Below, piece after piece: positions 5,398-6,209 of a stretch of 6,209 nucleotides of DNA. Location: the NCBI GenBank assembly GCA_945903655.1, contig CAMDOY010000231.1:1-6209 (forward strand), given 5' to 3'. The position numbers were made by a program, and so were the translations under genes. The first letter of the stretch is position 1, and every line of letters starts with the position of its first letter. Below the pieces are notes generated by a model. The model ran no database searches, was not told where the DNA came from, and was given only the letters and a program-made list of their open reading frames with translations. The DNA comes from Rhizobium sp. Q54. GTDB lineage: Bacteria > Pseudomonadota > Alphaproteobacteria > Rhizobiales > Beijerinckiaceae.

Positions 5398-6209
5398 ATG
5401 AAGCCGGACGCCAAAAAGCGCTATGACGTAGACCTTGCGACCACCCAGGCCGGAACGCCCGGCGGCATTTTCATGCGCCAGTTCTGGATCGCGGTTCACG
5501 ACAGTGATGATCTGCCCGTGGGCCGCGCCAAGCCGATCCGCATCATGGGCGACGACTATGTGGTGTTCCGCACGGAATCCGGCGTGGCGCAGGTCACGGC
5601 CCAGCGCTGCCCCCATCGCGGGGCGCCCATGCATCTGGGCTGGGTGGAAGGCGAGGAAATTCGCTGCGTCTATCATGGCTGGAAATTCGACTGCTCCGGC
5701 CGCTGCACCGAGCAGCCCGCCGAGGAGCCCGGCTATAACGAGAAGGTCCGCATCAAGACCTGGCCCACCGGCGAGCACATGGGCCTCATCTTCGCCTATT
5801 TCGGCGAGGGCGAGCCGCCCCATTTCCCGCCCTTCCCCGAGCCCGAGGGCGAAGGCGTCATCGAGATCAGGCCCTCCACCGAGGCGCCCTGCAATTATCT
5901 CCAGTGCTTCGAGAACAGCATGGACGAGGTGCATGTGGCCTTCACTCATGCGCCCGGCGGCTCCCACGCCAAGATCGCCCAGGACCTGCCCATCATCTCC
6001 GCCGAAGAGACGGATTGGGGCATGATGCGCTATGGCCGCCGCAAGACCGGCGAGGTGCGCCACACCCTGCATTACCCCTTCGCGGCGGTGCATGTCTTCG
6101 TGCCGCCGGTCTTCGGCATGGACGGCGTCGGCGGCTGGCCGGAGATGATCCTGCTCTTCACCCCCGTCGATGATCACAACTGCCGCTGGTTCGCCACCAG
6201 CAAGGTCCA
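5398..6209 (+). CDS. Rieske [2Fe-2S] non-haem iron oxygenase, alpha subunit (C-terminus cut by window)
   Basis: This frame is open from the ATG at 5398 to the right edge, giving 270 codons with no stop. An in-frame TAG at 5374-5376 rules out an earlier start. The N-terminal Rieske domain binds the [2Fe-2S] cluster through Cys71 and His73 in CPHRGAPMHLGW and Cys90 and His93 in CVYHGWKFDCSG. The catalytic domain shows ENSMDEVHVAFTH with Asn173, Asp176, His179 and His184, the bridging aspartate and two iron-binding histidines. The third ligand, an Asp/Glu, is expected beyond the window. Full members have about 350-450 residues, so perhaps a third is missing. The enzyme type hydroxylates or demethylates aromatic and N- or O-methyl compounds, using electrons from a reductase not seen here. 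The layout recalls the phthalate dioxygenase and O-/N-demethylase branch. The substrate is unknown. Its position divergent from allA suggests it feeds the ureide pathway. Its ribosome-binding site is a weak GGGG, 11 bases upstream. Confidence 0.9.
   Translation, partial: MKPDAKKRYDVDLATTQAGTPGGIFMRQFWIAVHDSDDLPVGRAKPIRIMGDDYVVFRTESGVAQVTAQRCPHRGAPMHLGWVEGEEIRCVYHGWKFDCSGRCTEQPAEEPGYNEKVRIKTWPTGEHMGLIFAYFGEGEPPHFPPFPEPEGEGVIEIRPSTEAPCNYLQCFENSMDEVHVAFTHAPGGSHAKIAQDLPIISAEETDWGMMRYGRRKTGEVRHTLHYPFAAVHVFVPPVFGMDGVGGWPEMILLFTPVDDHNCRWFATSKV

Noticed and set aside
5299..6177. Minus-strand open frame of 292 codons opposite the Rieske gene
   Set aside because: The plus strand carries the Rieske and mononuclear-iron motifs in order. 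The minus translation is a His/Ala/Gly-rich shadow.

Overview
The window is a high-GC, densely coded stretch. Its codon use, its TRR-type export signal and the gene families all fit a proteobacterium, most likely an alphaproteobacterium of Rhizobiales type. That taxonomic call is an inference from composition and gene style, because no rRNA or other marker gene is present. No mobile element, tRNA, rRNA or CRISPR array is visible, and no stretch over 300 bases lacks a gene.

Layout. The left half (about 1-2752) is a minus-strand ABC import operon of the nitrate/taurine/thiamine-precursor (NitT/TauT, NMT1-like) kind. In transcription order it holds a twin-arginine-type substrate-binding protein, an ATPase, a permease, and the start of a second permease that runs off the window. 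A divergent plus-strand LysR-family regulator follows (2917-3825), separated from the binding-protein gene by a 164-base control region. The regulator converges on a minus-strand pair, allA (ureidoglycolate lyase) then allE ((S)-ureidoglycine aminohydrolase). The lysR and allE stop codons overlap in a TTAG tetranucleotide. Divergent from allA, across a 222-base promoter region rich in inverted repeats, is a plus-strand Rieske non-haem iron oxygenase alpha subunit. It starts at 5398 and is cut by the window edge.

How it may work together. AllE converts (S)-ureidoglycine to (S)-ureidoglycolate and ammonia, and AllA splits ureidoglycolate to glyoxylate and urea. These are the last steps of purine/allantoin breakdown. 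The usual upstream enzymes (allantoinase, allantoate amidohydrolase) are not in the window. An importer and a Rieske oxygenase are there instead. The inference is that the cluster imports a nitrogenous, possibly heterocyclic or N-methylated compound, oxidises it with the Rieske enzyme, and drains a ureide product through AllE and AllA under LysR control. The two enzyme assignments are strong. The substrate and the pathway link are hypotheses.

The most notable non-coding signal is a perfect 17-bp palindrome (CCGAAAT-AGA-ATTTCGG) ending 13 bases before the Rieske start codon. A second perfect inverted repeat (CTGCTTC-N11-GAAGCAG) and a duplicated GGCTACGCC motif lie in the same divergent region.
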